64,000 nucleotides of DNA from CAJCJE01 sp963818685 (GTDB lineage Bacteria; Actinomycetota; Actinomycetes; Mycobacteriales; Pseudonocardiaceae), in assembly GCA_963818685.1 (NCBI GenBank), contig CAWFTJ010000009.1, positions 62,001 to 126,000 of the forward strand, in the 5' to 3' direction. The notes below the pieces were generated by a model that worked only from the letters and a program-made list of their open reading frames with translations, had not been told where the DNA came from and made no database searches. Positions 1 through 8,865 of the stretch are shown one piece after another. The translations under genes and the position numbers were made by a program. Numbering within the stretch: the first letter of the stretch is position 1; each line of letters starts with the position of its first letter.

Positions 1-1548
1 GACTGCATGCCCTGGTAGAGATAAGTGGCGGGCATGAACTGAGCGATGGTTTGGACCCAAATGGGCATGATGCTGACGGGGAAAGTCGCTCCACTCAAGA
101 AACAACATGGGGAGGTACAGAAGCTGCGTCAAAATGCCGGCTTCCTGCGCGGAATTCACCACCGCGGCAATGATCATGCCCATGGCACGAAAGGCGACCA
201 CGCCGATGGAAATGAACACAAAAATCGCGAAAAGATTGTGCGGCACCGGCATATGATAGATGGTTTTTCCGAACAGGAAGAACAGAACGACTGAGGGAAG
301 GAAGGCGACCAATCCCGAGACCAGGGAGGCGACAATGATGGGCGAGGCGTTGATGGGCGTGACTTTGAAACGGCGCAGAACGTTCGTCTCGCGATCCTGC
401 ACGGCGCGCATGCCCGCGCCAAAGAATCCGTTTCCGAGGACGCCGATAATGAGCACCATGGAGATGACCTGGGCCATGGCGGCGGCGCTTTGCTTGGCAT
501 CGAAGAGCTGCGCGAACAGGAAGAAGAACACCAGCGGGAACAAATAGCTGAAGAATAGAGTGGAGCGGTCGCGGCCCATCAACCGCAGATTGCTTCTGAT
601 CTGGGCAATGTAAGGTTTCAATTCGCGGAGTCTCTTTCCGGTAAGCTCAATAAACACGTCTTCGAGGGTCGGACGCGTCATGTGAATGTCGACGAGACGC
701 AGATTGTGCTGGTCGATCCATTTCACAAGCTCAACGATGAGCGCGGCCGGTGAGTCGCTGCGCATGGAGAGGGTGCGGCCGTCATCGCGAGTAACGTACT
801 TTTCGTTTCGCAGCCCATCGGGCATGTGTTCGAGCGGCATGGCTTCATTGGTCGTGACTTCGACCAATGTTTGTCCCAGGACACGCTGCTGGATTTCGCG
901 CGGGCTACCGAGCTCAATGATCTTGCCGTTGTCGATGATGGCGACACGGTCGCAGAGGCGCTCGGCTTCCTCGATGTAGTGAGTCGTGATCAGAATAGAG
1001 CGGCGATTTTCCTTCAGCTCCTGGATTACGCCGTGGATCTCGTGCCGCACCTGCGGATCGAGTCCCGTGGTGGGCTCATCAAGGAATAGGAGCGTGGGAT
1101 CGTTCAACAATGCAAGCGCCAAAGCTACGCGCTGTTTTTGGCCGCCGGAGAGCGACTTATAGAAGGCGTCCTTTTTATCCCAGAGTTGCAGGCGTTTCAG
1201 CACGGCGTCGCGATCGGTGTGGCGGGCATAAAAAGCGTCAAACAGCTCGAGCGCTTCGTGGACCTTCATCTTATCGGGCAAGTTCGTGGCCTGGAGACAG
1301 ACGCCGATGTTGTTCTTGATTTCTTTGATCTGGACGGCGGGATCGAAGCCGAGGACAGACACCTTGCCGCTGGTGCGGGGGCGTAAGCCTTCCAGAATTT
1401 CTATCGTGGTGGTCTTCCCTGCCCCGTTGGGGCCGAGCAGTCCAAACACTTCGCCGGAGCGGACCTCGAGGTCGATGCCGCGGACGGCCTCAATGTCGCC
1501 ATACGATTTGTGGAGATCCTGTACAGAGATTGCGAGGGAATCCGTCAT
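1..1548 (-). CDS. ABC-2 type transporter, ATPase and permease in one chain (partial)
   Basis: The frame is open from the ATG at 1548 to about position 97, about 485 codons, with the ATPase first and the permease after it. Walker A GPNGAGKT lies at residues 39-46, the LSGGQ signature at 133-137, Walker B LFLDEPT at 154-160 and the H-loop histidine at 190. Hydrophobic segments begin near residue 340 and match ABC-2 permeases. Near position 97 a one-base shift is needed to keep permease homology (then SGATFPVSIMPIW and MPATYLYQGMQ), and the gene runs off the left edge. The ATG overlaps the lysA stop as ATGA, so translation is probably coupled. The substrate is unknown; drug or polysaccharide export is typical of the family. 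Confidence 0.85.
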   Translation of the reverse strand, partial: MTDSLAISVQDLHKSYGDIEAVRGIDLEVRSGEVFGLLGPNGAGKTTTIEILEGLRPRTSGKVSVLGFDPAVQIKEIKNNIGVCLQATNLPDKMKVHEALELFDAFYARHTDRDAVLKRLQLWDKKDAFYKSLSGGQKQRVALALALLNDPTLLFLDEPTTGLDPQVRHEIHGVIQELKENRRSILITTHYIEEAERLCDRVAIIDNGKIIELGSPREIQQRVLGQTLVEVTTNEAMPLEHMPDGLRNEKYVTRDDGRTLSMRSDSPAALIVELVKWIDQHNLRLVDIHMTRPTLEDVFIELTGKRLRELKPYIAQIRSNLRLMGRDRSTLFFSYLFPLVFFFLFAQLFDAKQSAAAMAQVISMVLIIGVLGNGFFGAGMRAVQDRETNVLRRFKVTPINASPIIVASLVSGLVAFLPSVVLFFLFGKTIYHMPVPHNLFAIFVFISIGVVAFRAMGMIIAAVVNSAQEAGILTQLLYLPMLFLEWSDFPRQHHAHLGPNHRSVHARHLSLPGHAV

Positions 1549-2861
1549 GTGGTGATTGCTTTCTCGCAAGCGAGGGGCGACTCGCCGCGTATCAGATCCG
1601 AGTAAGTCTCGCGCTCTCTAGCCGTGTGGATATGGGCGCCATCGACGAGTAATTCGCAGGCGCGGGGGCGGGAGTTGTAATTGGAAGCCAGCGCAAAGCC
1701 GTACGCGCCGGCAGTGCGAATGGCGAGCAGATCGCCCGGTTCGACAGCAGGAAGATTGCGGGCGCGCGCAAAAAAATCGCCTGTTTCGCAAATCGGTCCG
1801 GCGACATCCGCTTTCATTTCGCCAGTCCCTGGCTTTTCGATTACGGGGACGATTTCGTGATAGGCCTGATAGAGAGCGGGCCGAATCAGATCGTTCATGG
1901 CGGCATCGACGATGACAAATTTCTTTTCACCATTTTGTTTGATCAGCAGGACGCGAGTCAGCAAAATGCCAGCTTCCGCGACGATGGATCGGCCGGGCTC
2001 GAGCAGGAGCGTCAGTGGGAGCGATTGAACCTTGTCGCGCAGACGCTCGATAAAAGCCGGCACCGGGACGGCTGGATCAGCGGACCGATACGGGACGCCA
2101 AGCCCGCCGCCAAGGTCCAGATCGCGAATCGGAAATCCTTGCGCGCGGAGGCGGAGAGCGAGCGCAAGCGCTTTATCGGCAGCTTCGAGCAAAGTGTCAA
2201 TATCGAAGATCTGCGAGCCGATGTGGCAACTCACACCATTGGCGACGATGCCGGGAAGGGCGGCAACGCGACGGTAGATCGCCTCAGCAACGGCGATATC
2301 AACACCGAACTTGTGCTCACGAAGCCAGTTGAGATGTACGGATGAGTTGCGGCGTCCACGTCGGGATTGACTCGCAGAGCGATAGAGGCAGTTCGCTGAA
2401 GGGACGACGGCGATACGAGAGATCGATTCGATTTCTGTTTCCGATTCGCAGTTAAAGCTATGGATGCCTTTTTCCAGCGCGAATCGAATCTCAGATTCTG
2501 TCTTGCCGACACCTGAAAATACGACTGACGCCGGATCGCCGCCGGCCGCCAGAACGCGATAGAGCTCGCCGCCTGAAACAATGTCGAAGCCAGCACCCTC
2601 GCGCGCGAGAATCGACAGCACGGCCAGATTCGAATTGGCTTTTACGGAGTAGCAGATTCGATGCGGGAGTCCGGCGAGAGCATCTTGATAAGCGTGAAAA
2701 CGATGCACGATCGCCTGTTTCGAATACACGTAAGCTGGAGTGCCGTAGAGTGTTCGCAAGGGCCGGTCAAGTCGACGGCTTCGCACGTCAGGCTTGTGAT
2801 CCCGATACCAGAATTCGCCGGCGATGGACACGTGTTTCAGGCTAAAGCACCCGGAGAGCAA
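1545..2861 (-). CDS. lysA: diaminopimelate decarboxylase (compensated frameshifts)
   Basis: This cytoplasmic PLP enzyme makes L-lysine from meso-diaminopimelate. Visible are the PLP lysine in CYSVKANSN, HIGSQI, the glycine loop GGGLGVPY, EPGRSIVAEAG and the late CETGDFFA motif. The length of 438 codons is normal for LysA. Two stretches inside the open frame read as nonsense while another frame holds the family sequence: near 2740-2790 (HKLTCEAVDL) and near 2335-2395 (ALRVNPDVDAATHPYIST). Each is bracketed by two compensating indels, so the ORF looks intact but is locally wrong. The start is TTG at 2861 or GTG at 2831. The gene overlaps the upstream phosphatase end by up to 20 bases and the downstream ABC gene by 4. 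Confidence 0.88.
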   Translation of the reverse strand: MLSGCFSLKHVSIAGEFWYRDHKPDVRSRRLDRPLRTLYGTPAYVYSKQAIVHRFHAYQDALAGLPHRICYSVKANSNLAVLSILAREGAGFDIVSGGELYRVLAAGGDPASVVFSGVGKTESEIRFALEKGIHSFNCESETEIESISRIAVVPSANCLYRSASQSRRGRRNSSVHLNWLREHKFGVDIAVAEAIYRRVAALPGIVANGVSCHIGSQIFDIDTLLEAADKALALALRLRAQGFPIRDLDLGGGLGVPYRSADPAVPVPAFIERLRDKVQSLPLTLLLEPGRSIVAEAGILLTRVLLIKQNGEKKFVIVDAAMNDLIRPALYQAYHEIVPVIEKPGTGEMKADVAGPICETGDFFARARNLPAVEPGDLLAIRTAGAYGFALASNYNSRPRACELLVDGAHIHTARERETYSDLIRGESPLACEKAITT

Positions 2862-4588
2862 TCACGGTTTGGTCGTCCGTGAGGGAAGTTGGGCCGCGGA
2901 AAGCATCAATGTCATCGAATATGTCCTTCACGAGCTGTTGAGGAGTGTGGCTGCAGTTGCTCTTGAGAAGATTCCTCAGGCGGTCGTGCCCATAATCGCC
3001 GTTATCACCCAGTTGGTCCTCGACGCCATCGGAGTAGAGCAGGAGCAAATCGCCGGGCTGAGCAACGATTCGGACTTCATCATACTGTTGATCCTCAAGC
3101 AAGCCAATGGGGATGCCTTCGGCTCGAGACTCAGTGATCTCTCCGTTGCGGCAGAGCAGAGGTGGAAGGGTTCCGGCGCTGGTAACGGTGAAGGTCAGGC
3201 TTCGCGAGTCCCACAATACGAGGGAAAGCGTGGCGTATTGCGCGTCTACTTTCCGTTCGAGCAGCGCTTCATTCAACATCTTCATCAGATGAGAGGGGCT
3301 GCGGCGGCGAGGCGCGAGTATGCGCAGCAGGCCGGAGATGAGCGCGCCATAAAGAGCGGCGGCCGCGCCTTTGCCGCTGACGTCGCCGAAGGCTATGAGA
3401 GTGTACTCATGGCTGTGCTCGAAAAAATCATAGAGATCGCCAGTGATTCCGCGGGCGGGTCTGGTTCTCAGCCCCACGTCAAGACCGATGACATCGGAGA
3501 TAGTACGGGGCATTAAGACGCGCTGCAATTTGTAGGCGGCTTTGAGATCGTCCTCCATGCGCCGCTCGCGTTTGGCGAGCTCTTCATAGAGACGCGCATT
3601 CTCTACGGAGCTCGCGATTTGAGGAGCAAGCAGGCTGAGAATCCGGACATGATTGTCAGTAAAGAAAGCCAAGTGGGCACTTTCGAGATCCATGACGCCG
3701 ACACGAACGGTCTTGCAGAATCAGCGGAACAGCAACTTCAGAACGGATATCGCCATGCGATTCGAGATAGCGGGGATCCTGATTCACATCGGCGACGCGT
3801 ATCACCTGGCGGGATTCTGCGGCGGCGCCGGTGAGACCTTGACCAACGCGGATGTTATCTATGGTGACCCGCTCGTCGTAACGCTGGCTGAAGCGGCAGC
3901 GGAGCAGCTTACGCTCCTCGTCGACTAGAAAAATACTGAAGGCGTCGAAGTTGATGAGGCCGCGCACGGTAACTGCAATCTTTGTGAGCAGCTCATCGAT
4001 ATCGAGAATTGAGCTGAATTCTTGCGAGAGGTGAGTAAGAACGCGTAGGGTGCGGTTCTGCCGATCGACGCGGCGGTAGAGCCTGGCGTTATCAATGGCG
4101 ACGCCGACGCGGCTCGCGATGAGCGCAAGTAGGGCGCGGTCCTGATCAGAGAAGGCATTGGCGCGGGTCGCCTGCAGATCGATAACGCCCACCAGCTTGC
4201 CGCGAACCAGCATGGGAACAGAGAGCTCGGCGCGGACTGCATCGAGCGCGTTCAAGTAACGGGGATCCGTGCGCACGTCGGCCACGAGAATAGGTTGGCG
4301 CAGGGCCGCAGCCGAACCCGTGATCCCTTCGTTGAGCGAAACGGAGAGGTTCTTAGCAACCTCGTCCCGATGCCCGATCGAGTAACGCATGCTGAGGGTG
4401 CGTGTGCGCTCACTATAAAGCAGGATGGCGAAAAGCTCGTAAGGGATAACCTCCTTCACGATTTCGGCGACATTCGCGAGAAGACGATCCAGATCGAGCG
4501 TTTCCGCTGTGACCGCGCTGACTTCGAGCAGAAAATCGAGGAGTTCGGCACGTTCCCGGAAGCGGACTTGAGTCTTGGGAGCGGGCAT
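2842..4588 (-). CDS. GAF-GAF-PP2C (SpoIIE/RsbU-type) serine phosphatase, frameshifted
   Basis: The reconstructed protein has about 580 residues: two GAF sensor domains (roughly residues 20-170 and 185-330) followed by a SpoIIE-like PP2C domain. Metal-site motifs in the phosphatase are GDLYDF, GDVSGKG, LLLYSDGVED and a terminal DDQTVIAL. Such proteins usually dephosphorylate anti-sigma-factor antagonists in partner-switching pathways, with GAF domains sensing a small ligand or redox state. One frameshift near 3695 separates the GAF part from the PP2C part; homology is continuous through VPLILQDR and VMDLESAHLAFFTDN. The start codon shares one base with the deoC stop (TGATG). No anti-sigma or antagonist gene is in the window, so the partner is unknown. 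Confidence 0.85.
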
Positions 4589-5335
4589 CAGTATTTGTCG
4601 CCCGGATTGCCGCCCGGCACTCTCGCACCGCCCAGAGGGAGCGGGGTTGGGGACTTGAGTTCATGGAGGATACCCACGCCCGAACTGGTGCCGATGCGGT
4701 TCGCGCCAGCCAGGACCATTTGGCGCAGAGCGTCGAGGGTGCGCACTCCACCCGAGGCTTTAACACCCATCGACTCGCCGACCGTTTGCCTCATGAGCCG
4801 GACATCGTCAGCAGTTGCACCGGCTGAGGAAAAGCCGGTCGAGGTCTTGACGAAGTCTGCATTCGCGTCTTTCGCCAAGTGGCACGCGGCCGTCTTTTCG
4901 TCATGGGTCAAGCAAGCAGGTTTCGAGAATGACTTTCAAAATGGCGCCGCCCGAATGAGCGAGATTCGCCAGCGCGGTTATTTCCGCTCCTACAACTTGA
5001 AACTCTTGCGAACGCAACGCGCCGATGTTCTGAACCATGTCTAGTTCCGTCGCGCCTTGGGATAATGCGAGCTCGGCTTCGTGGAGCTTGGTGCGCGTTT
5101 CATTGGCTCCGAGCGGAAAGCCGATAACCGTACAGACACGCACAGGGGACCCGGCCATCGCCTCCGCCGCGAAGCGAACCCAACACGGATTCAGGCAAAC
5201 GGACGCAAAGCTGAATTCACGAGCCTCCCCGCAAATACGCGCGACATCGTTTTGGGTTGCCTCCGGCTTCAGTAACGTGTGGTCGATGAGCAAGGCTACG
5301 GCTGTCGGATTGTCCAGATTCTCGTTCCGGGTCAC
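4588..5335 (-). CDS. deoC: deoxyribose-phosphate aldolase, frameshifted
   Basis: DeoC cleaves 2-deoxyribose-5-phosphate to glyceraldehyde-3-phosphate and acetaldehyde in deoxynucleoside catabolism. The Schiff-base lysine is in ADFVKTSTGF, the proton-relay aspartate in ELDMVQNIG and the second lysine in VKASGGVRT. The first 135 or so residues are in one frame and the remaining 107 in another, with the break near 4905 between ILKVILETCLL and MTHDEKTAACHLA. Total length is close to the usual 220-250. The start is GTG at 5335 without a clear ribosome site. It is the first gene of the minus-strand operon. Confidence 0.88.
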
Positions 5336-5376
5336 AGTTTTTCAAGGAAAAGAGGCGAGATTTGGGCGCAAACAGG

Positions 5377-5386
5377 CCCACGTGGG
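5377..5386. promoter_or_regulatory. perfect palindrome upstream of deoC
   Basis: CCCACGTGGG is a perfect 10-base palindrome 42 bases upstream of the deoC start, in the divergent gap to the PspC gene. On the minus strand it is preceded by TTGACC, which could serve as a -35 element. An operator role is inference. Confidence 0.3.
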
Positions 5387-5520
5387 TCAAGGATAACATG
5401 CATTGCGGCGAGCCGATTGCGAGAGCTTAGATGTCTGTGGGACGCTGGCCATTAGAGGACCGGGGAACTTTTGACGGGCTCCCTGCGTTACTCAGAGAGG
5501 GGCCCAGAGAGAGGATGGAT

Positions 5521-5871
5521 ATGTACTGCAGATCTTGTGGAATTGAAGTTTCGGACGCCTTCCGTTATTGTCCGCAATGCGGCACCACGACGGGAAAGAA
5601 CAGTTTCACGTCAGAGACAGGCAAACCGGGGCGAACGCTGCGGCGGCCGATGGACGAGAAGAAGATTGCGGGAGTCTGCGCAGGTCTTGCGCGATACCTC
5701 GGGCTAGACGTGACGCTGGTGCGTGTGTTGATGTTGGTGTTTGCGATTTGGCCGCCGGGGCTGGGGCTGCTGTTTTATCTTGTTTGCTGGATCGTGATGC
5801 CCAAAGATCCGCTGCTGCTCGCGCCTCCGCGGCAAGATGCGCCAGCGCAGAGCGCGACAGTGACACCTTGA
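5521..5871 (+). CDS. zinc-ribbon and PspC domain membrane protein
   Basis: The protein has an N-terminal zinc ribbon (CRSCG then CPQCG, about residues 3-23) followed after a linker by a PspC domain (KIAGVCAGLARYLGLDVTLVR then a hydrophobic helix ending in CWIVMPKDP). PspC-like proteins sit in the inner membrane and take part in envelope-stress sensing; the role here is inferred. The open frame extends up to 5431, but ATG 5521 is preferred because AGAGAGG at 5508-5514 gives a 6-base spacing. It is a single gene, divergent from deoC and convergent with the BrnT/BrnA pair. Confidence 0.8.
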   Translation: MYCRSCGIEVSDAFRYCPQCGTTTGKNSFTSETGKPGRTLRRPMDEKKIAGVCAGLARYLGLDVTLVRVLMLVFAIWPPGLGLLFYLVCWIVMPKDPLLLAPPRQDAPAQSATVTP

Positions 5872-5919
5872 TCTCAGATCCCGTAAGGAACTCGGGCGAG
5901 CTTTCGGTAGGCACCCTGG

Positions 5920-6153
5920 CTACTTCAATGCCTCGTTGATCTCGATATCACGTTTGAGTACTTCGGTCAGAAGTTCCGAAAGATCAACGCCTTGTTTCTC
6001 GGCCTTCCCGGAGAAATATTCCCAGACTCCGCGTTCGATCGAAGCGGGTACAAAGACCTTTGCATCCGCAGGAATGTGATGGAGACCGCGAACGCCTTTG
6101 GTGAAGTCTATCTCGGCAGGCATGTCGTCGTCATTCCTAAGCAGATCGTTCAT
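5920..6153 (-). CDS. BrnA/CopG-like antitoxin
   Basis: This 77-residue protein follows the BrnT-like toxin and overlaps its stop codon (ATGA), the usual arrangement of type II toxin-antitoxin pairs. The C-terminal half (VPASIERGVWEYFSGKAEKQG and a helix to the end) resembles the ribbon-helix DNA-binding region of BrnA-type antitoxins. The expected role is to neutralise the toxin and repress the shared promoter. The assignment rests on weak sequence resemblance plus context. Confidence 0.65.
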   Translation of the reverse strand: MNDLLRNDDDMPAEIDFTKGVRGLHHIPADAKVFVPASIERGVWEYFSGKAEKQGVDLSELLTEVLKRDIEINEALK

Positions 6154-6476
6154 AGGCTCTCTTCATATTGACGAATCTCCATCTGTGCCGCCTTGCGAGC
6201 GGAGATTATCCGGACCTTCGGAGATTATCCGGACTTCGTCATTGACGGACCAGACTCGGTCCACAGGTAAGCGACCGAGAGCATTGCACCATTTCTGGCC
6301 CGTCCAATTGAGAACCAGCGCTCTTCGCCTTCGCCGTGCTGCAGATCAGCTGTCGTAAGCAGGAGCGGGTCGCTAAATACGCTACGTGCGAGTTCGAAGG
6401 ACACCCCGTGCTTGCGAACATTCGCAACCGCCTTCGCGTCATCCCACTCGAACTGGAACTGCCGCTCATGCAACAC
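6150..6476 (-). pseudogene. BrnT-family toxin, disrupted by a duplication and an indel
   Basis: The N-terminal 75 residues match BrnT ribonuclease toxins (FEWDDAKAVANVRKHGVSFELARSVF, then ERWFSIGRA and MLSVAYLW). BrnT normally ends with a VRIISARKA-type helix that reaches the antitoxin start. Here a one-base shift near 6245 leaves the original frame, which stops at 6225. A 19-base tandem duplication (6201-6237) then separates VRIIS from ARKAAQMEIRQYEESL, whose frame ends at 6150 overlapping the antitoxin ATG. The toxin therefore looks inactivated at its C terminus unless both changes are assembly errors. The start is GTG at 6476. Confidence 0.7.
6201..6237. repeat. 19-base near-perfect tandem duplication inside brnT
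   Basis: GGAGATTATCCGGACCTTC is followed directly by GGAGATTATCCGGACTTC. Removing one copy restores a BrnT-like VRIISARK reading frame through the junction, so the second copy is a secondary duplication. Confidence 0.85.
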
Positions 6477-6554
6477 CTATTCTCGCGCATGATCCGGCCC
6501 AGGAAAACGGTTCATCGAAGAGCACGCAGCGCGATGGTCACATCTCAAGCGCCA

Positions 6555-6962
6555 TCAGGTGATGTGGAGAGAAATCGGCGGCTCCGGCCCTGGGCCGCCC
6601 AATCTCAATTGGGGGTACGCGATTTTGCGGCACAGTATGCCCACAAGCATCGCCCCGTTCGCAATCACTACAGCAAACCAGATTCCGCCCTCTATCCCGA
6701 GTAGAAATCCAACCAGCATATAGGACAAGACGGCGACGACATAACACCACCGATCGGACCATTGCCGTTTGCGCCCGACCGCGGCCCAGAAAGCCGCCCA
6801 ACCGAACCCCATTGCAGCTACCAAGAACAAAAGCAAGGACACGAGCGAACGGGGCCAAGGCCTTGGGATCAGCATGAGCCGAAAGACGCCGATCCATGAC
6901 ACCACTGCAATCGCCAAACCGCCGACCCAGCCGAGCTTCTGTGCCCAAGCAACTAGCTTCAT
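6555..6962 (-). CDS. four-helix integral membrane protein of unknown function
   Basis: This 135-residue hydrophobic protein has about four membrane segments (around residues 12-30, 42-62, 73-90 and 93-110) and a proline-rich cytoplasmic tail. It starts 18 bases after the reconstructed stop of the glycosyltransferase-methyltransferase gene, so the two are probably cotranscribed. I recognise no family motif. Confidence 0.55.
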   Translation of the reverse strand: MKLVAWAQKLGWVGGLAIAVVSWIGVFRLMLIPRPWPRSLVSLLLFLVAAMGFGWAAFWAAVGRKRQWSDRWCYVVAVLSYMLVGFLLGIEGGIWFAVVIANGAMLVGILCRKIAYPQLRLGGPGPEPPISLHIT

Positions 6963-6980
6963 GACAATCTCGCCAGCATT

Positions 6981-8537
6981 CTACGGCTCCGCGACCAGCA
7001 CAATCTCATAGGCGAAAAGCCCGGGTAGAAGCGCCGTAATCCCGCGCAGCAGCGCGGTTGGCAAAGCGCATTACCCAGGCATCAGGGCGCATGGGAATCA
7101 CCCGTTCGAGGGGCACGACCGTGTGGTAGCGGCCGGTCACGCGGTAACCATGCTTCTCGAGTAGAGCGCGGATGGTCTTCGAAGTGAAGAATCGCAGATG
7201 GGACCAATCGAGGATGCCGCGATCGTCGTAGCGGAATCGGCCAAATAGAACCATTAGCCGGACCGTCAAGTTTACGGCATTCGGAACAGAGACGATCAAT
7301 TTCCCGCGAGGGGCGAGGAGTGCGCGGCAATCTTCGAGAAGGCGCGCTGGGTCACGCAGGTGTTCCAACGTGTCCAATAACAGGATACGATCGAATTGCT
7401 GGTTTGAATCGCGGGCGAGCTCGCCCAGACCAAGCTCCAGATCCGCGTGGACAACGTTTTCATAACCCGCCGCTATTGGAACGGTGGGACGCCGGATTGA
7501 CGCCGATGACGCGATTACCCACACGCGCCAGATCCGCGCCGAAATCGCCCTCGCCTGAACCCACTTCGAGAACGCGCTGGTCTTTTCCCACCAGCCGGAA
7601 CGCGTAATGGTGGGCGGAATAGAGACTGCGCTTGATCGCGTAGGGAACAAAATATTCTTCGTACTCCGGATAGGAGCGCACCGCTCGCGAAGTTTCCACA
7701 TAGCGGTACACGGCTCGCACGATGGCCTTGGCGTACTTGGTGCCATTGACGTAGCAGATCTCGTCGCCATAAAACGTCGGGATCGGCACTTCGAGAATGC
7801 GGAAAGTTCTGATGGTGCAACTTGATGATGATTTCGGTGTCGAAGTGGAAATCGTCGGTCAGGTTATCGAGCTTGATCTGCGATAAGGCGTGTAGATTAT
7901 AGGCGCGGTAGCCGCTATGAAACTCCGTCAAATGTAAACCAAGCGCACGATTCTCGAAGGCGGTCAGCACGCGGTTCCCAAGATATTTGTAGAGAGGCAT
8001 GCCGCCCTTCAGCGGGCCACCGAAATCTTTCATCATGCGGGAGCCGAACACCGCATCCGCCTCTCCGCGAACCAGCGGCGCATACATGTGCGAGAGGAGC
8101 TCCGGCGCGTACTGGCCATCACCGTGCAGCAGCACCACGATGTCGAATCCTTGCTCGATGAAATAGCGGTAGCCGGCCTTTTGATTGCCGCCGTAGCCGA
8201 GATTTTTCCGGTTTTTCAGAACGCGCAGCTTCGGCAGATTCGTCATGGCCTGAATGCCAAAGGCCAGCTCAAACGTGGCGTCCTGGCTGGCATCGTCGAA
8301 GACCACCACTTGCTCGACATTGCGCCAAACGTCCGGCGTGATGCGCTTGAGCACCTTGCTTAGAGTCGTGAGGGCATTGTAAGTAACGATAAAGATGCCG
8401 ATGCGCTTGCCCCGATTATCAGCGCGATCCGGGGTCTCTTCGAGCGCGTTTTGGCGAAACTGCGGGAGGGGTTCAAACGGCAGGACAAGGCTCTGCCCGG
8501 GTTCCACTGGTGGCGCGGAAATCGTGGATCCGTTCAT
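6981..8537 (-). CDS. bifunctional GT2 glycosyltransferase and SAM methyltransferase, frameshifted
   Basis: The N-terminal 240 residues are a family 2 glycosyltransferase (IGIFIVTYNA, VVVFDDASQDAT, nucleotide and metal site LLHGDGQYAP, GSRMM), most like polyprenyl-phosphate sugar synthases. The chain continues via VPIPTFYGDEICYVNG into a class I methyltransferase (motif I VLEVGSGEGDFGADL, FDRILLLDTLEHLRDPARLL, LIVSVPNAVN). Three shifts, near 7815, 7490 and 7050, must be corrected; the last restores a normal end (LLPGLFAYEIVLVAEP) with a stop at 6981-6983. I prefer ATG 8537; the frame extends to 8582. Such fusions are known in Acidobacteria. They probably act in cell-surface glycan synthesis, but the substrate is unknown. 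Confidence 0.82.
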
Positions 8538-8668
8538 CGCGAGTTTCAGGTTCCGGGGCGGTCCCCGACCTGATCGTAGCATTCGGCGGCAGGTAGGAAA
8601 ATGGGCGAGAAACCGCCCTTAGGCGCATCGCACAGGCGTTTTGCCGGTGCTACGGATTCACACGAGGG

Positions 8669-8815
8669 CTAGAGATTCCGGAGCCAGGGCCATTCGTAGA
8701 AACGGCGAAAGCAGGTCATGCACCGCGTCGCTTTGGCTTGAACCAGCATGAGCGGCAGATCGCGGAGACGAAAATGCGATTTCCGTACTTGTCGAGAGAG
8801 GCAGGTTGGGCACAT
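8669..8815 (-). CDS. short zinc-ribbon protein
   Basis: A 48-residue ORF begins MCPTCLSRQ and contains RCMTCFRRF, giving a CxxC pair near residue 2 and another near residue 34, typical of a small zinc ribbon. It starts about 50 bases downstream of the Nramp-like gene on the same strand. A longer frame through this region is antisense-like within the transporter and is not credible. Function unknown. Confidence 0.5.
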   Translation of the reverse strand: MCPTCLSRQVRKSHFRLRDLPLMLVQAKATRCMTCFRRFYEWPWLRNL

Positions 8816-8865
8816 AAAGACTCGCCTAATAGGTGCGAACGGCTGTTTACTCTTCAGGGTCAGTT

